Shown here: positions 12,457 through 20,843 of the stretch, piece after piece
Position numbering within the stretch: position 1 is the first letter of the stretch
How the letters are laid out: the number at the start of each line of letters is the position of its first letter
DNA from: Lonsdalea britannica
GTDB lineage: Bacteria > Pseudomonadota > Gammaproteobacteria > Enterobacterales > Enterobacteriaceae
DNA: 64,000 nucleotides
Direction: 5' to 3'
NCBI RefSeq assembly: GCF_002111595.1
Contig: NZ_LUTN01000004.1
Location: 124,001-188,000, forward strand
Notes under the pieces: generated by a model
Told to the model about the DNA's origin: nothing
Database searches by the model: none
What the model saw: only the letters and a program-made list of their open reading frames with translations
Made by a program: the position numbers and the translations under genes

Positions 12457-12747
12457 ATGCTGAATGTACTCTGCGTATGTGGCTGCGGTCTCGGTTCCAG
12501 TTTCGCTATTGAAATGAGCGCCAAGTCCGTATTACAAAAACTCGCCATTGATGCGAATATCGATCACACCACGGTATCGGAAGCATCATCCTACAAATAC
12601 GACATTATTCTTACCCAAAAAATGTTCGCGGACATTTTAACTTCAGATGCCAGCGAAGAGGATAAGAAGAAAGTCATCATATTAAACAAACTCACCGACA
12701 AAAAAGAAATTGAAGAAAAAATCCTCGCATATCTGAAATCTATCTAA
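12457..12747 (+). CDS. PTS enzyme IIB component (UlaB-like)
   Basis: This small cytosolic protein (96 residues) passes phosphate from IIA to the incoming sugar. The N-terminal loop around Cys8 (CGCGLGSS) is the phosphocysteine loop of the ascorbate/galactitol/lactose-type IIB fold. The adjacent Cys6 and Cys10 make the loop unusually cysteine-rich. It lies between the kinase gene and IIC, with 9- and 14-base spacers, so it is clearly in one operon. The sugar cannot be told from IIB alone. Confidence 0.85.
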   Translation: MLNVLCVCGCGLGSSFAIEMSAKSVLQKLAIDANIDHTTVSEASSYKYDIILTQKMFADILTSDASEEDKKKVIILNKLTDKKEIEEKILAYLKSI

Positions 12748-12761
12748 AAATGAGGTGACCT

Positions 12762-14099
12762 GTGGACGCTATTATTCATTTTATTGTGACTGATTTTTTA
12801 GGCCAGGCTTCGATATTAATTGCGTTAATCGCGATGATCGGTCTTATTCTGCAAAAAAAATCCATCGGTAAAACCGTGGAGGGTACGTTTAAAACCTTGC
12901 TGGGGTTTCTGATCATGATGGCGGGTATCAATATTATTGTAGCCGCCCTGACGTTCCTCAACGATATTTTCACCCACGGATTCGGTATGCAGGGCTATAT
13001 CACGGATGTCGCGGCCATTGCCGGCGTCGCTAACCGTGAGCTGGGCTCCGAAGTCGCGCTCACGCTGCTGGTGATTTTCGCCGTCAACATCCTGATTGCG
13101 CGGATCACGCCATTCAAATATATCTTCCTCACCGGGCAGGCGTTGCTCTGGATGGCGACGATCGGCACCGTCATTGGCTACAAAGCGGGGCTGACGGGCG
13201 CAACGTTGATTCTGACCGGCGGGATTTTCGGCGGCATTATGGCCGTGCTGATGCCCGCCATCGCCCAACCGATCGTACGCAAGATTACAGACTCGGACGA
13301 CGTCGCGCTCGGGCACTTCTGCACTATCGGCTACCTCGTTCAGGCCGCGGTGGCGCGGGCGATCGGTAAAAACTCGCGCTCCACGGAAGATCTGGAATTG
13401 CCCGATAACTTCAAGTTCCTGCAAGACACCTACCTGTCGATGGCCGTCATCATGGTGCCGATGTACCTCATTCCGGCCATCTTTGCCGGGTCGGCGTATA
13501 TCGCGCAGTTCGCGGGCGAAACCAACTACATCATGTATTCGTTTATGCAGTCCATGCAGTTCGTGGCCGGGGTTTTCGTCCTCTACAGCGGCGTCCGCCT
13601 GTTGCTGAATGAGCTGGTGCCCGCCTTCCGCGGCATCGCCATGCGGTTAGTGCCTAACGCCAAACCCGCGCTCGACTGCCCGGTGCTATTCCCCTACGCC
13701 CCCAATGCCGTCATCGTCGGCTTCCTGGCCACCACCGTCGGGTCGATTATTGGGATGCTGGTCTTCCCACTGTTCGGGCTCGCCATGATCCTGCCCGGCC
13801 TGCTGACCAACTTTTTCGCAGGCGGCGCCGCCGGGGTCTTCGGTAACGCCATGGGCGGCAGAAAAGGCGCGATTATCGGCGGCGTGGTTCACGGTCTGTT
13901 CATTACCTTTCTACCGGCGATATTGGTGCCGCTGCTTGAAACCTTCGGCTTCAAAGGCGTGACGTTCAGCGATTCAGACGTCATCAGTACCGGCCTGGTG
14001 CTCGGGCATGCCTTCCAGCATGACTGGCCGTTCGTCATCGGCTTCATCGCCTTCGTCATCATCATCGTCTGGCTGGCGAACCGAAAACTGGGCAAGTAA
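12762..14099 (+). CDS. PTS enzyme IIC permease (UlaA/SgaT family)
   Basis: This 445-residue inner-membrane protein has about 11 hydrophobic segments and the Gly-rich loops of the SgaT/UlaA family of PTS permeases. The known members transport L-ascorbate. It uses a GTG start, preceded by TGAGGTGACC. The gene is complete. Its partners differ from those of the ula operon: there are no UlaD, UlaE, UlaF or UlaG enzymes, but a phosphofructokinase-type kinase and a bisphosphate aldolase. A ketohexose or other six-carbon substrate is therefore more likely than ascorbate (inference). Confidence 0.87.
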   Translation: MDAIIHFIVTDFLGQASILIALIAMIGLILQKKSIGKTVEGTFKTLLGFLIMMAGINIIVAALTFLNDIFTHGFGMQGYITDVAAIAGVANRELGSEVALTLLVIFAVNILIARITPFKYIFLTGQALLWMATIGTVIGYKAGLTGATLILTGGIFGGIMAVLMPAIAQPIVRKITDSDDVALGHFCTIGYLVQAAVARAIGKNSRSTEDLELPDNFKFLQDTYLSMAVIMVPMYLIPAIFAGSAYIAQFAGETNYIMYSFMQSMQFVAGVFVLYSGVRLLLNELVPAFRGIAMRLVPNAKPALDCPVLFPYAPNAVIVGFLATTVGSIIGMLVFPLFGLAMILPGLLTNFFAGGAAGVFGNAMGGRKGAIIGGVVHGLFITFLPAILVPLLETFGFKGVTFSDSDVISTGLVLGHAFQHDWPFVIGFIAFVIIIVWLANRKLGK

Positions 14100-14144
14100 G
14101 CGGTTAAATACGCGGGTTATCCCATCACGATGTGAGGAGGAACT

Positions 14145-14423
14145 ATGTTCGCGAAATTAAAGCATCTCTTTCAGTCAGAAAAGACGCCGGAGAGACCGGT
14201 AAATGAAAACAGCGAAGAAGCGGAAAGTTTGCAGGCGGAAATCACCCGGCTGGAATCCGGACTACAGAACAACCCCGCGGATACCGGAATTCAAAAACAG
14301 CTGATGGTGAAATATACCCAGGCGGTGAAAATCTTCTCAGCCTATAAGCCATATCGACATCGGGTTGACGATATTTTCATGAGAATGGATGAGTTAAGAA
14401 ATACGATCCGTAAAAATATATGA
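14145..14423 (+). CDS. Small hypothetical protein in PTS operon
   Basis: This 92-residue charged protein is not recognised. A good ribosome site (GAGGAGG) precedes the start. Residues about 22-45 and 70-88 look helical and amphipathic, possibly a short coiled coil. There is no signal peptide or membrane segment. It lies between IIC and IIA in the same operon, 45 bases after IIC and 6 bases before the IIA start. An accessory role in the transport system is possible, but nothing in the sequence shows it. Confidence 0.7.
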   Translation: MFAKLKHLFQSEKTPERPVNENSEEAESLQAEITRLESGLQNNPADTGIQKQLMVKYTQAVKIFSAYKPYRHRVDDIFMRMDELRNTIRKNI

Positions 14424-14429
14424 GGCCAT

Positions 14430-14866
14430 ATGACGATTAAATTATTTCTTGCTCAAAATCCCTATATTCAGGTCGCGTCAACGTTGACGCCTGGCAGGAG
14501 ATTATCGAAAAAGCCGCAAAGCCATTAATTAAGGGTGGCTTTGTCACCGCGGAATACCCTAAAGCGGTCATCGATAATACGTTGGAATATGGTGCCTATT
14601 ATGTTTTTGATGAAGGTATCGCCATCCCACATGCCAGACCGGAATGCGGCGTCATTAGAGACTGTTTCAGTATGATGACGCTCGCGACGCCCATATCAAT
14701 TAACGGCAGCGAACCGGTCGATATTATCGTGATGTTTGGCGGAGTGAATGGAGACTCTCATATTACGGAAGGCATCGCCTCTATTGTCGGCCTTTTGGAT
14801 CACGAGGACACATTAAGCCGCATCAGACACGCCACCACCGTCGATGAAATACTTGGATTACTATGA
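14430..14866 (+). pseudogene. PTS enzyme IIA (UlaC/fructose-mannitol type), frameshifted
   Basis: From the ATG at 14430 the frame runs about 15 residues, then shifts by one missing base near 14475. Reading on in the corrected frame gives about 145 residues, the usual size of a type 2 IIA domain. The phosphorylated His lies in the AIPHARPE motif, near residue 68. The C-terminus matches the family. Its stop codon overlaps the next start (ATGA at 14863). Both halves look well conserved, so a sequencing error is as likely as a true mutation. If the break is real, the PTS would need a IIA from elsewhere. Confidence 0.8.
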
Positions 14867-15432
14867 AAACACTGATTTTGGTTAATGGCATACCGGCATC
14901 AGGAAAAAGTCATGTTGCCAACCAGATTGCCGACTTTTTCAATTTACCAGTCTTAAGCATCGATGAAATTAAAGAACCCTTCATGGTGCAATTTGCCGAC
15001 AGAATTGACAGGCCACTGAATCGCCAACTGGGTTATTCCGCTTATGCGGCGATGTTTAATATCGTAAAAGGTTCGCCATCGAATACGGTATTTATTTTAG
15101 ATGCCTGGTTTGGATTTCGGGATAAATCTGTTTTAGCCGAATACCTTTCTTTGTGCGGCTGCGAATCCGTCATGGAAATATGGAATCAAATTTCCCCCGC
15201 ACGAGTGGCGGCGCGTTATTCGCAGCGCTGTCACTGCCGCGTAAAAGGACACCCCGGCGAAGAATATATCCCCGAATTAACCGCATTAGCCGAAAAGGCG
15301 CAGCCCATGGCGTTCGGCCCGGTATTCACCGTGGATCAGGATGAAGACATCGAGACAGAACGTCTCATTTCCTGGGTCGACGAGCGCCTTAACCATCCTG
15401 AACCCTACTTCTTATCTCCTACGAGGAATTAA
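14863..15432 (+). CDS. P-loop kinase-like ATPase (zeta-toxin/AAA_33 type)
   Basis: This 189-residue protein has a Walker A loop at residues 9-16 (GIPASGKS) at its very N-terminus. It has the size and layout of small P-loop kinases of the gluconate kinase, zeta-toxin or chloramphenicol phosphotransferase type. The start overlaps the IIA stop by four bases, and it ends 3 bases before the aldolase gene, so translation is probably coupled. No antitoxin-like gene is adjacent, and its place inside a sugar operon favours a metabolite kinase over a toxin. The substrate is unknown. Confidence 0.65.
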   Translation: MKTLILVNGIPASGKSHVANQIADFFNLPVLSIDEIKEPFMVQFADRIDRPLNRQLGYSAYAAMFNIVKGSPSNTVFILDAWFGFRDKSVLAEYLSLCGCESVMEIWNQISPARVAARYSQRCHCRVKGHPGEEYIPELTALAEKAQPMAFGPVFTVDQDEDIETERLISWVDERLNHPEPYFLSPTRN

Positions 15433-15435
15433 TCC

Positions 15436-16347
15436 ATGAACAAAATGACAACAGCAGAACGTCGTGGTTACCAAATGATTTGCGATAACACTGGCGCCAT
15501 GATGGTGGTCGCCTGCGATCAGCGCGGCGGAATGAGAACGCTATTAGCCGATACGCCGGAAGAACAGGCGAACATCACCAATGAGACGCTGGGCAAAACC
15601 AAATACGACATTACGCAATATCTGGCTTCGGAGGCGGGCTGCGTACTGGTCGATCCGCTCTGCGCCGTTCCCGGCATCATCGATGAAGGCGTCGTGCCAC
15701 GCAATACGGGCCTGCTGATCGGCCTCGACGCCTCCGGCTGGGACACCTCACCGGAAGGCTATCGCATTTCAAAAATGGTGGACGGCATCACCGCCCGGAA
15801 AGTCCGCGAACTGGGAGCGACCGGCGGAAAAATCATGATCTATCTGCGTATGGACACGCCGGAGGCCAACACCGCCAATCTGGCGACACTCCGCCACGTC
15901 ATCGCCGATTTCGCTCGCGAAGACCTGTTTTTGGTCGTCGAATTCCTCACCTACCCGCTGGAAAATGAAAGCAAGGAAGCGTACCAGCGCAAGATTCCTC
16001 AACTGATCCAGGAAGGCTGTCGCGCCTGTATCGACTGTGGTTCAAAGGTGCTGAAAATCCCTTATCCGGGGACAGAAGAAGCCTGCGCCGCCGTCACAGA
16101 GATATGCGGAGACGTTCCTTGGGCCGTCTTGTCCGCCGGCGTCGACCACGAAACGTTCCTGCAACAGGTCGACGTTGCGCTGCGCAATGGCGCGTCCGGC
16201 GTAATCGCGGGTCGTTCACTCTGGAAAGACTGTATCTCTCTCGACCGCAGCGTCACTCGCGAAAAATTGACGACCATCGCCGTGCCCCGTTTACGGGACA
16301 TCCAGCGGCTGCTGGTGAAATATCGGCCGCAGCGCATTAGCGCCTGA
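15436..16347 (+). CDS. LacD/YihT-type class I ketose-bisphosphate aldolase
   Basis: This 303-residue protein resembles tagatose-1,6-bisphosphate aldolase LacD and sulfofructose-phosphate aldolase YihT. The DQRGGMR segment (28-34) and GKIMIYLRMD segment are family features. The Schiff-base Lys is probably Lys207 in the SKVLKIPYPG stretch, and the C-terminal GASGVIAGRSLW forms the phosphate-binding loop. A good AGGA ribosome site lies upstream. With the operon's phosphofructokinase-type enzyme it would cleave a ketohexose 1,6-bisphosphate into two triose phosphates. Tagatose is the obvious candidate, but fructose or another epimer fits equally. Confidence 0.82.
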   Translation: MNKMTTAERRGYQMICDNTGAMMVVACDQRGGMRTLLADTPEEQANITNETLGKTKYDITQYLASEAGCVLVDPLCAVPGIIDEGVVPRNTGLLIGLDASGWDTSPEGYRISKMVDGITARKVRELGATGGKIMIYLRMDTPEANTANLATLRHVIADFAREDLFLVVEFLTYPLENESKEAYQRKIPQLIQEGCRACIDCGSKVLKIPYPGTEEACAAVTEICGDVPWAVLSAGVDHETFLQQVDVALRNGASGVIAGRSLWKDCISLDRSVTREKLTTIAVPRLRDIQRLLVKYRPQRISA

Positions 16348-16411
16348 TCGCCATTTTCAACGGCTGGCCGACGCCGAGAACGGTGTTCGGCCGCTTTTTG
16401 GAGAAGAAATC

Positions 16412-17115
16412 ATGAAAGACAGAATGCCATTGATTATTTTCGACTGTGACGGCGTCTCGTCGACTCGGAGATTATCGGTATTGAGCTGACGGTCTCTTTG
16501 CTGAATGAGCAGGGGGTGGATATTGGGCGTGATGAGTTTACACATCGTTACAGCGGGCTGGCCTGGGATGAACTGATCGATCAGATCCGCACGGACAAAG
16601 GCGTCACTATCGCGCCCCATTTTCGTCAGGCATTCCATCCATTGCTGATGAATGCTTTCGCCGACAGATTGGTCAGTATTGCTGGCGTGCGGGAGACCCT
16701 ATCCCAGATCGCCCTTCCCCGCTGTATCTGCTCCAATTCAAGTGCGGAACAGCTGGATTTTATGCTAACGAAAGTCGACTTAAAGTCGCTTTTCACGCCG
16801 CATATTTTCTCCGCGGTCGATGTGGGGCCGGGACGCGGCAAACCCTGGCCTGATATTTTTCTGCATGCCGCTCAAGTCATGAATATTGCACCGTCACATA
16901 CGCTCGTCATTGAGGATTCCGTCCACGGCGTAACGGCGGCGAAAAAAGCGGGGATGTTTGTGGTGGGGTTTACCGGCGGTGCGCATACTACTCCGAGCCA
17001 CCGAACACGGCTGTTCGACGCTGGCGCCGATCGGGTGATCGACGCCATGCCGCAACTGATTGCGGAGATACGCCGTTTCGAGCATTGTTCAACAAAGCGC
17101 CACGGCCGCCTTTAG
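16412..17115 (+). pseudogene. HAD-superfamily sugar phosphatase (YieH-like), frameshifted
   Basis: This is a HAD subfamily IA phosphatase resembling the 6-phosphogluconate phosphatase YieH. It begins at 16412 with IIFDCDGV, and one base is missing in the next codons (near 16457). Restoring it gives the standard DxDGxxVDSE motif and a protein of about 234 residues. Later motifs are intact: CSNSS (motif II), the Lys before PWPDIF, and IEDSVHG (motif IV). It is the last gene of the PTS operon and probably dephosphorylates stray sugar phosphates. The gene ends 118 bases before the convergent LysR gene. Confidence 0.75.
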
Positions 17116-17233
17116 GGACATATAACGCGCTTTACGAGATAAACGTCTCGTTTCCCCACGGGATAAGGAACGCTCCCGTTGGCCCTTGAAGAAACTGGGC
17201 GACATGGCTATTAGGCTGACGACACGATCAATA

Positions 17234-18163
17234 TCAATCGATGTAGTGAATAAACGCTAATCGTTCCTCCAATATTTCCTTTTTTAGGAACTGATTAAGC
17301 GCAATTAATTTATCAGATTTCAAATTATTTCTTAGCCAGGAAAAATAGTAGCCCGCGCCCGTTTTGACCGCATAATTAAAGGGAAGGACTAATGTGCCGT
17401 TTTTAAGCTCTTTTTTCACCATGTTAATATCAACGATGGCGACCCCTAACCCTTGAAGTGCGGCACTTATCGCCAAATCCATCGAATTAAAATCTTGACG
17501 CTTTATAGCCGTAAGATGAATATCTTCGGGGACTTTTTCGTTCCATAACGACAGTTTTTCATCTGTTGTTGTGTAGCCTAACAACTCGATGTCCATCTTT
17601 GGTTTTCCGATATGCGGCGTTAATAGACCTGCGGCGCAAACTGGAACCACCCACTCATCCAGTAATAAAGTCGTCTCATGCTTATCGGAACGTTCCTCGC
17701 GATATAAATATTGAACTATTCCGTCAAAACCCTCTCTTTTTAAATCTTTAACATCGATGAAATCATCCCCGAACCTATGGCTATCCAGCACAATTCGAGG
17801 ATAGTTTTTATCCAAATCCAATTTCCTTAATACGGCTATAAAGTAGCGGAGTGAAAAGGTCACTGGCGCACTGACTTTTAAAATTTCTTCGGTACTCGAA
17901 AATTGCTCACAAGCATGACATAGCGAATTAAACGCTTCATGAACTTCTCTGGCAAAACCGAGTCCATCAGAAGTAAGAACCACTTTGGGCCCATTGCGTT
18001 CAAATAATCGACGACCAAAAAAGTATTCGATCGTTTGAACATGCTTACTGACCGCGCTTTGACTTATGGACAGTTCGTCAGCCGCCAAGGTAAATGATTG
18101 ATACCTGGCGGCTGATTCGAAGGCCTTCAAAGCGTATAGCGGAGGGGTTTTCAACCAATCCAT
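17234..18163 (-). CDS. LysR-family transcriptional regulator (GcvA-like)
   Basis: This 309-residue protein has a typical LysR helix-turn-helix in residues 6-65 (ALKAFESAARYQSFTLAA... then SQSAVSKHVQ), followed by a substrate-binding domain. I chose the Met at 18163 because the conserved WLKTPPLYALKAFE start of GcvA-type regulators begins there; an in-frame extension to 18280 lacks family similarity. The gene is divergent from the polyketide cluster and separated from it by 771 bases, so it is the likely regulator of that cluster, as LysR proteins usually act on the divergent neighbour. It is convergent with the PTS operon. The effector is unknown. Confidence 0.87.
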   Translation of the reverse strand: MDWLKTPPLYALKAFESAARYQSFTLAADELSISQSAVSKHVQTIEYFFGRRLFERNGPKVVLTSDGLGFAREVHEAFNSLCHACEQFSSTEEILKVSAPVTFSLRYFIAVLRKLDLDKNYPRIVLDSHRFGDDFIDVKDLKREGFDGIVQYLYREERSDKHETTLLLDEWVVPVCAAGLLTPHIGKPKMDIELLGYTTTDEKLSLWNEKVPEDIHLTAIKRQDFNSMDLAISAALQGLGVAIVDINMVKKELKNGTLVLPFNYAVKTGAGYYFSWLRNNLKSDKLIALNQFLKKEILEERLAFIHYID

Positions 18164-18934
18164 AGTCTTATACCACCGTGTTATACAAAAAGAGTTCATC
18201 CCAAGCACAGGGGGACGATTGCACGAAAAATTTATTTCAAACGCACTGAAACTACAACAATAAAAATTCATAAAAGTCACTTAAGAGATAAATCTCTAAT
18301 TCGTCAGTGATTACCTTGTCTCCTTCCCCATCATGATAAAGAATCATATTCCGAAAACTATTTTCCCTTTTCTCTAAAGCCACATCTACGATATAAAAAA
18401 TCATTGTTAGCTTTCATCGACCCTATCACACTATGACAAATCATTTCGTTTTGTTTTTCTTAATGATTCTTAGTGGTTCCGAGTGGTATTGAATTAACGC
18501 TATTGTTTATTTCATGTCTTTTTATTAAACGTTTAAAAAAGAAGAGTATATTCCATAGCAGGAATAAAGAAACAACCGTAATCGAGCCCCGGCAGGCTCA
18601 ATCATCAATATTACAAGAGATGATTTACAAAACATGACCACCAGGCTCCTCATCGATGAATATAAAGAGCCCTATAAAATAAACGGCTAACTTCACGTGA
18701 ATGGATAACCATTCAGAACCTTAGCGTCATTTCCCCAAAATTAGTTGTATTAGTGAAATAAAAAGTATCAAACAATAAGTATTACCTCAGGATTATTATT
18801 TCTTTTTCAAGTTTGCGCCAAACACCATCGGGTTATCCGTATTAAGTCTTTTTGGTTTTATCAGGACGTCACCGCGACGTCCTGCTTATTCACACTGAAC
18901 GTCATCTGTTAATCGGCTATATGGAGATACCACT
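18164..18934. other. Long AT-rich divergent promoter region before the polyketide cluster
   Basis: This stretch lies between the LysR gene and the first polyketide gene. It contains no credible gene on either strand. It is clearly more AT-rich than the GC-rich biosynthetic genes that follow, as is usual for silenced, horizontally acquired promoters. A perfect inverted repeat lies 50 bases before the first start codon (listed separately). Confidence 0.7.
18862..18884. promoter_or_regulatory. Perfect 9-bp inverted repeat upstream of cfa1-like gene
   Basis: CAGGACGTC, a five-base spacer and GACGTCCTG form a perfect inverted repeat. It sits between the long AT-rich region and the GGAGAT ribosome site at about 18922. 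It could be an operator, or a hairpin in the mRNA leader; there is no T-run after it, so a normal terminator is unlikely. Confidence 0.4.
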
Positions 18935-19207
18935 TTGAACATTGAAGACACCCTGATCGGCATTCTGGTCGACGACCTTTTCATCAGTACTCCCCGCTCG
19001 GATATTGACCCGAACATCAACCTGCGAGACGGCCTCGGGCTGGACTCTCTGGGGTTCAGCGAACTCAGAGCGCAGTGCGAATACGCCTTCAACATCAAGA
19101 TTGAAGATGAATACTTTACGCCGGAACACTTCCACTCCGTCAACACGCTAACGCAACTGGTCAAGCGCCTCACCTCTTCCTCTGTACAAGGGGAAAATGC
19201 CCAATGA
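18935..19207 (+). CDS. cfa1: Acyl carrier protein, Cfa1-like
   Basis: This 90-residue acyl carrier protein has the phosphopantetheine attachment site in GLGLDSLG, with Ser38. It would carry the growing chain while the cyclic starter unit is made. The start appears to be TTG, preceded by GGAGAT at a suitable distance; no in-frame ATG exists upstream. It is the first gene of a tightly coupled set whose order (ACP, dehydratase, ketosynthase, small protein, CoA ligase, large PKS) is that of the coronafacic acid genes cfa1 to cfa6. The stop overlaps the next start by four bases. Confidence 0.85.
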   Translation: MNIEDTLIGILVDDLFISTPRSDIDPNINLRDGLGLDSLGFSELRAQCEYAFNIKIEDEYFTPEHFHSVNTLTQLVKRLTSSSVQGENAQ

Positions 19208-19701
19208 ACGAGATGACAACTCAACCGACAACGCCGTCTTCACGCGTCATGGGATTCACTGAACTGAAGCGCTGGCTGCGGCATCGCCATCCGATGATTT
19301 TCCTTGACCGCGTCACGGATTATCAGCCAGGGAAAAGTCTGACGGCCCTGATGGCCGTTTCCGGCCAGACCGACGCCATCGCCGGACATTTCCCTGAACG
19401 GGCCGTCTTTCCGGCCAGCCACATGATGCAGGCCATTTCCCAGGCCGGGATCATCCTGTTTCAAGTCTCGACCTCGCCGCTGCGGCAGGACGAAATCACG
19501 CTCGTCGGCTCGGTGAAGGCGAGATTCACCCGAGTCGTGGTCCCCGGCGACGTCCTGATCTTCAACATGCACTGCGACAGCTTGCGTGACGACTTCATGA
19601 CGTTTACCTGCCAGGCCGAGGTTTCCGGCCAGGTGGTCGGCACGCTGAAAGGCTCTCTCGTCCGTAAAGACATTTCAGTGTTGGGAGAACAGCTATGGTA
19701 G
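19204..19701 (+). CDS. cfa2: FabZ/FabA-like hydroxyacyl-ACP dehydratase, Cfa2-like
   Basis: This 165-residue hotdog-fold protein resembles FabZ/FabA dehydratases. It has RHRHPMIFLDRV (26-37) with the family's conserved His region, and GHFPERAVFP (61-70). In FabZ the active-site helix carries a Glu (LxEAMAQ); here the matching segment reads MMQAISQ, so Gln76 stands where the Glu is expected. Either the alignment is displaced or the activity is altered. It follows the carrier protein with a 4-base overlap and overlaps the ketosynthase start by 7 bases. By position it is Cfa2. Confidence 0.8.
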   Translation: MNEMTTQPTTPSSRVMGFTELKRWLRHRHPMIFLDRVTDYQPGKSLTALMAVSGQTDAIAGHFPERAVFPASHMMQAISQAGIILFQVSTSPLRQDEITLVGSVKARFTRVVVPGDVLIFNMHCDSLRDDFMTFTCQAEVSGQVVGTLKGSLVRKDISVLGEQLW

Positions 19702-20843
19702 ACACGAGCTCGCCTGTCTGGGTCACCGGGATGGCGTGGTCAACGGCGCTCGGCTCAGAGCTGTACGCCGCGTGGGAATCTCTGCTCGCCGGCGAGTCCG
19801 GCATCGTGGAGATCGCTTCGCCGCTGCCTTTACGCACCAACTACGCCGCCGTTGTGCCCGAACTGCCGTTACATTGGCCGCCGGACAAACGTCAGGATTG
19901 CCTGACGCGCGCCACGCTGGCGCGCGCCGTCGAGGACGCCGGACTTTCTGCGGACGATCCCGGTCTACTGCCCGTGATCGGCACCAGCTTCGGCGCCCAT
20001 CTCGACCAGCCGGAGCATACCGTTTCACTATCCGCGTGGTCCAACAGGGCGGCCTACGAAGCGGGCTGCATCAACGCCCCAGTGACGGTTTCCACCGCCT
20101 GCTCCGCCGGTGCTGACGCCATCCAGGCAGGACTGGCTCTGCTAAAGAGCGGCATGACGGAAATCTGCGTCTGCGGCGGCGCAGACACGCTCACGCTGGG
20201 CAAACGGCTTAGTCATTCACGACTCGGCACGCTGTCACCCGACCATCTGAATGCGTTCGACGTCAGCCACAACGGCACGCTACTCGGAGAAGGCGCCGCG
20301 TTTCTGGTGCTTGAAACCGCAGCGCATGCGCAAGCCAGAGGGGCGCAGCCTTACGGCATCCTCGCGGGCGCCGGTTCCTCGAATGACGCCGCCAGCGCCG
20401 TTGCACCGGATATATCGGGCCGAAACGTCGTATTGGCGGTCGAGCGGGCGCTGCAAAGCGCAGGGATCGCGCCGTCGGACGTTTCCATCATTAATGCGCA
20501 TGCCACCGGCACGGCGACCAACGATCTGGTGGAAGCCCGCGCCTACGCCCAACTGTTCTCCGACGTGCCTCATCCCCCCACCCTTTTTGCGACCAAGGGC
20601 GCGCTCGGACACGCGCTGGGGGCGACGGGCGCTATCGAAGCCGTCGCAGTGTTGAAGGCGCTGGAAACCGGTCATGTACCACCGATTCAGGGGCTGAAAA
20701 CGCCGATGCCTGAAGTCACGCTGCCGATGCCTGCGGGCGCCCCGATGCCGATACGTTATGGCTACGGGATCAGCGTGACGCTGGGCTTCGGCGGCTTCAA
20801 TACCTGCCTCGTTTTCCAGAAATGGGAGGGTGCGACAGTATGA
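19695..20843 (+). CDS. cfa3: Beta-ketoacyl synthase, Cfa3-like
   Basis: This 382-residue FabF-type ketosynthase would condense acyl units on the small carrier protein. The catalytic triad is complete: Cys136 in VSTACSAG, His269 in NAHATGTATND and His306 in KGALGHALGA. It is slightly shorter than FabF (about 410). The start overlaps the dehydratase gene and the stop overlaps the next start (ATGA at 20840). By order and content it corresponds to Cfa3, which works on the carboxycyclopentenone starter of coronafacic acid. Confidence 0.85.
   Translation: MVDTSSPVWVTGMAWSTALGSELYAAWESLLAGESGIVEIASPLPLRTNYAAVVPELPLHWPPDKRQDCLTRATLARAVEDAGLSADDPGLLPVIGTSFGAHLDQPEHTVSLSAWSNRAAYEAGCINAPVTVSTACSAGADAIQAGLALLKSGMTEICVCGGADTLTLGKRLSHSRLGTLSPDHLNAFDVSHNGTLLGEGAAFLVLETAAHAQARGAQPYGILAGAGSSNDAASAVAPDISGRNVVLAVERALQSAGIAPSDVSIINAHATGTATNDLVEARAYAQLFSDVPHPPTLFATKGALGHALGATGAIEAVAVLKALETGHVPPIQGLKTPMPEVTLPMPAGAPMPIRYGYGISVTLGFGGFNTCLVFQKWEGATV

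Noticed and set aside
14863-15432. Reading the P-loop gene as a zeta-type toxin of a toxin-antitoxin pair
   Set aside because: No antitoxin-like gene is adjacent, and both flanks are sugar-operon genes with coupled translation; a metabolite kinase is more likely.
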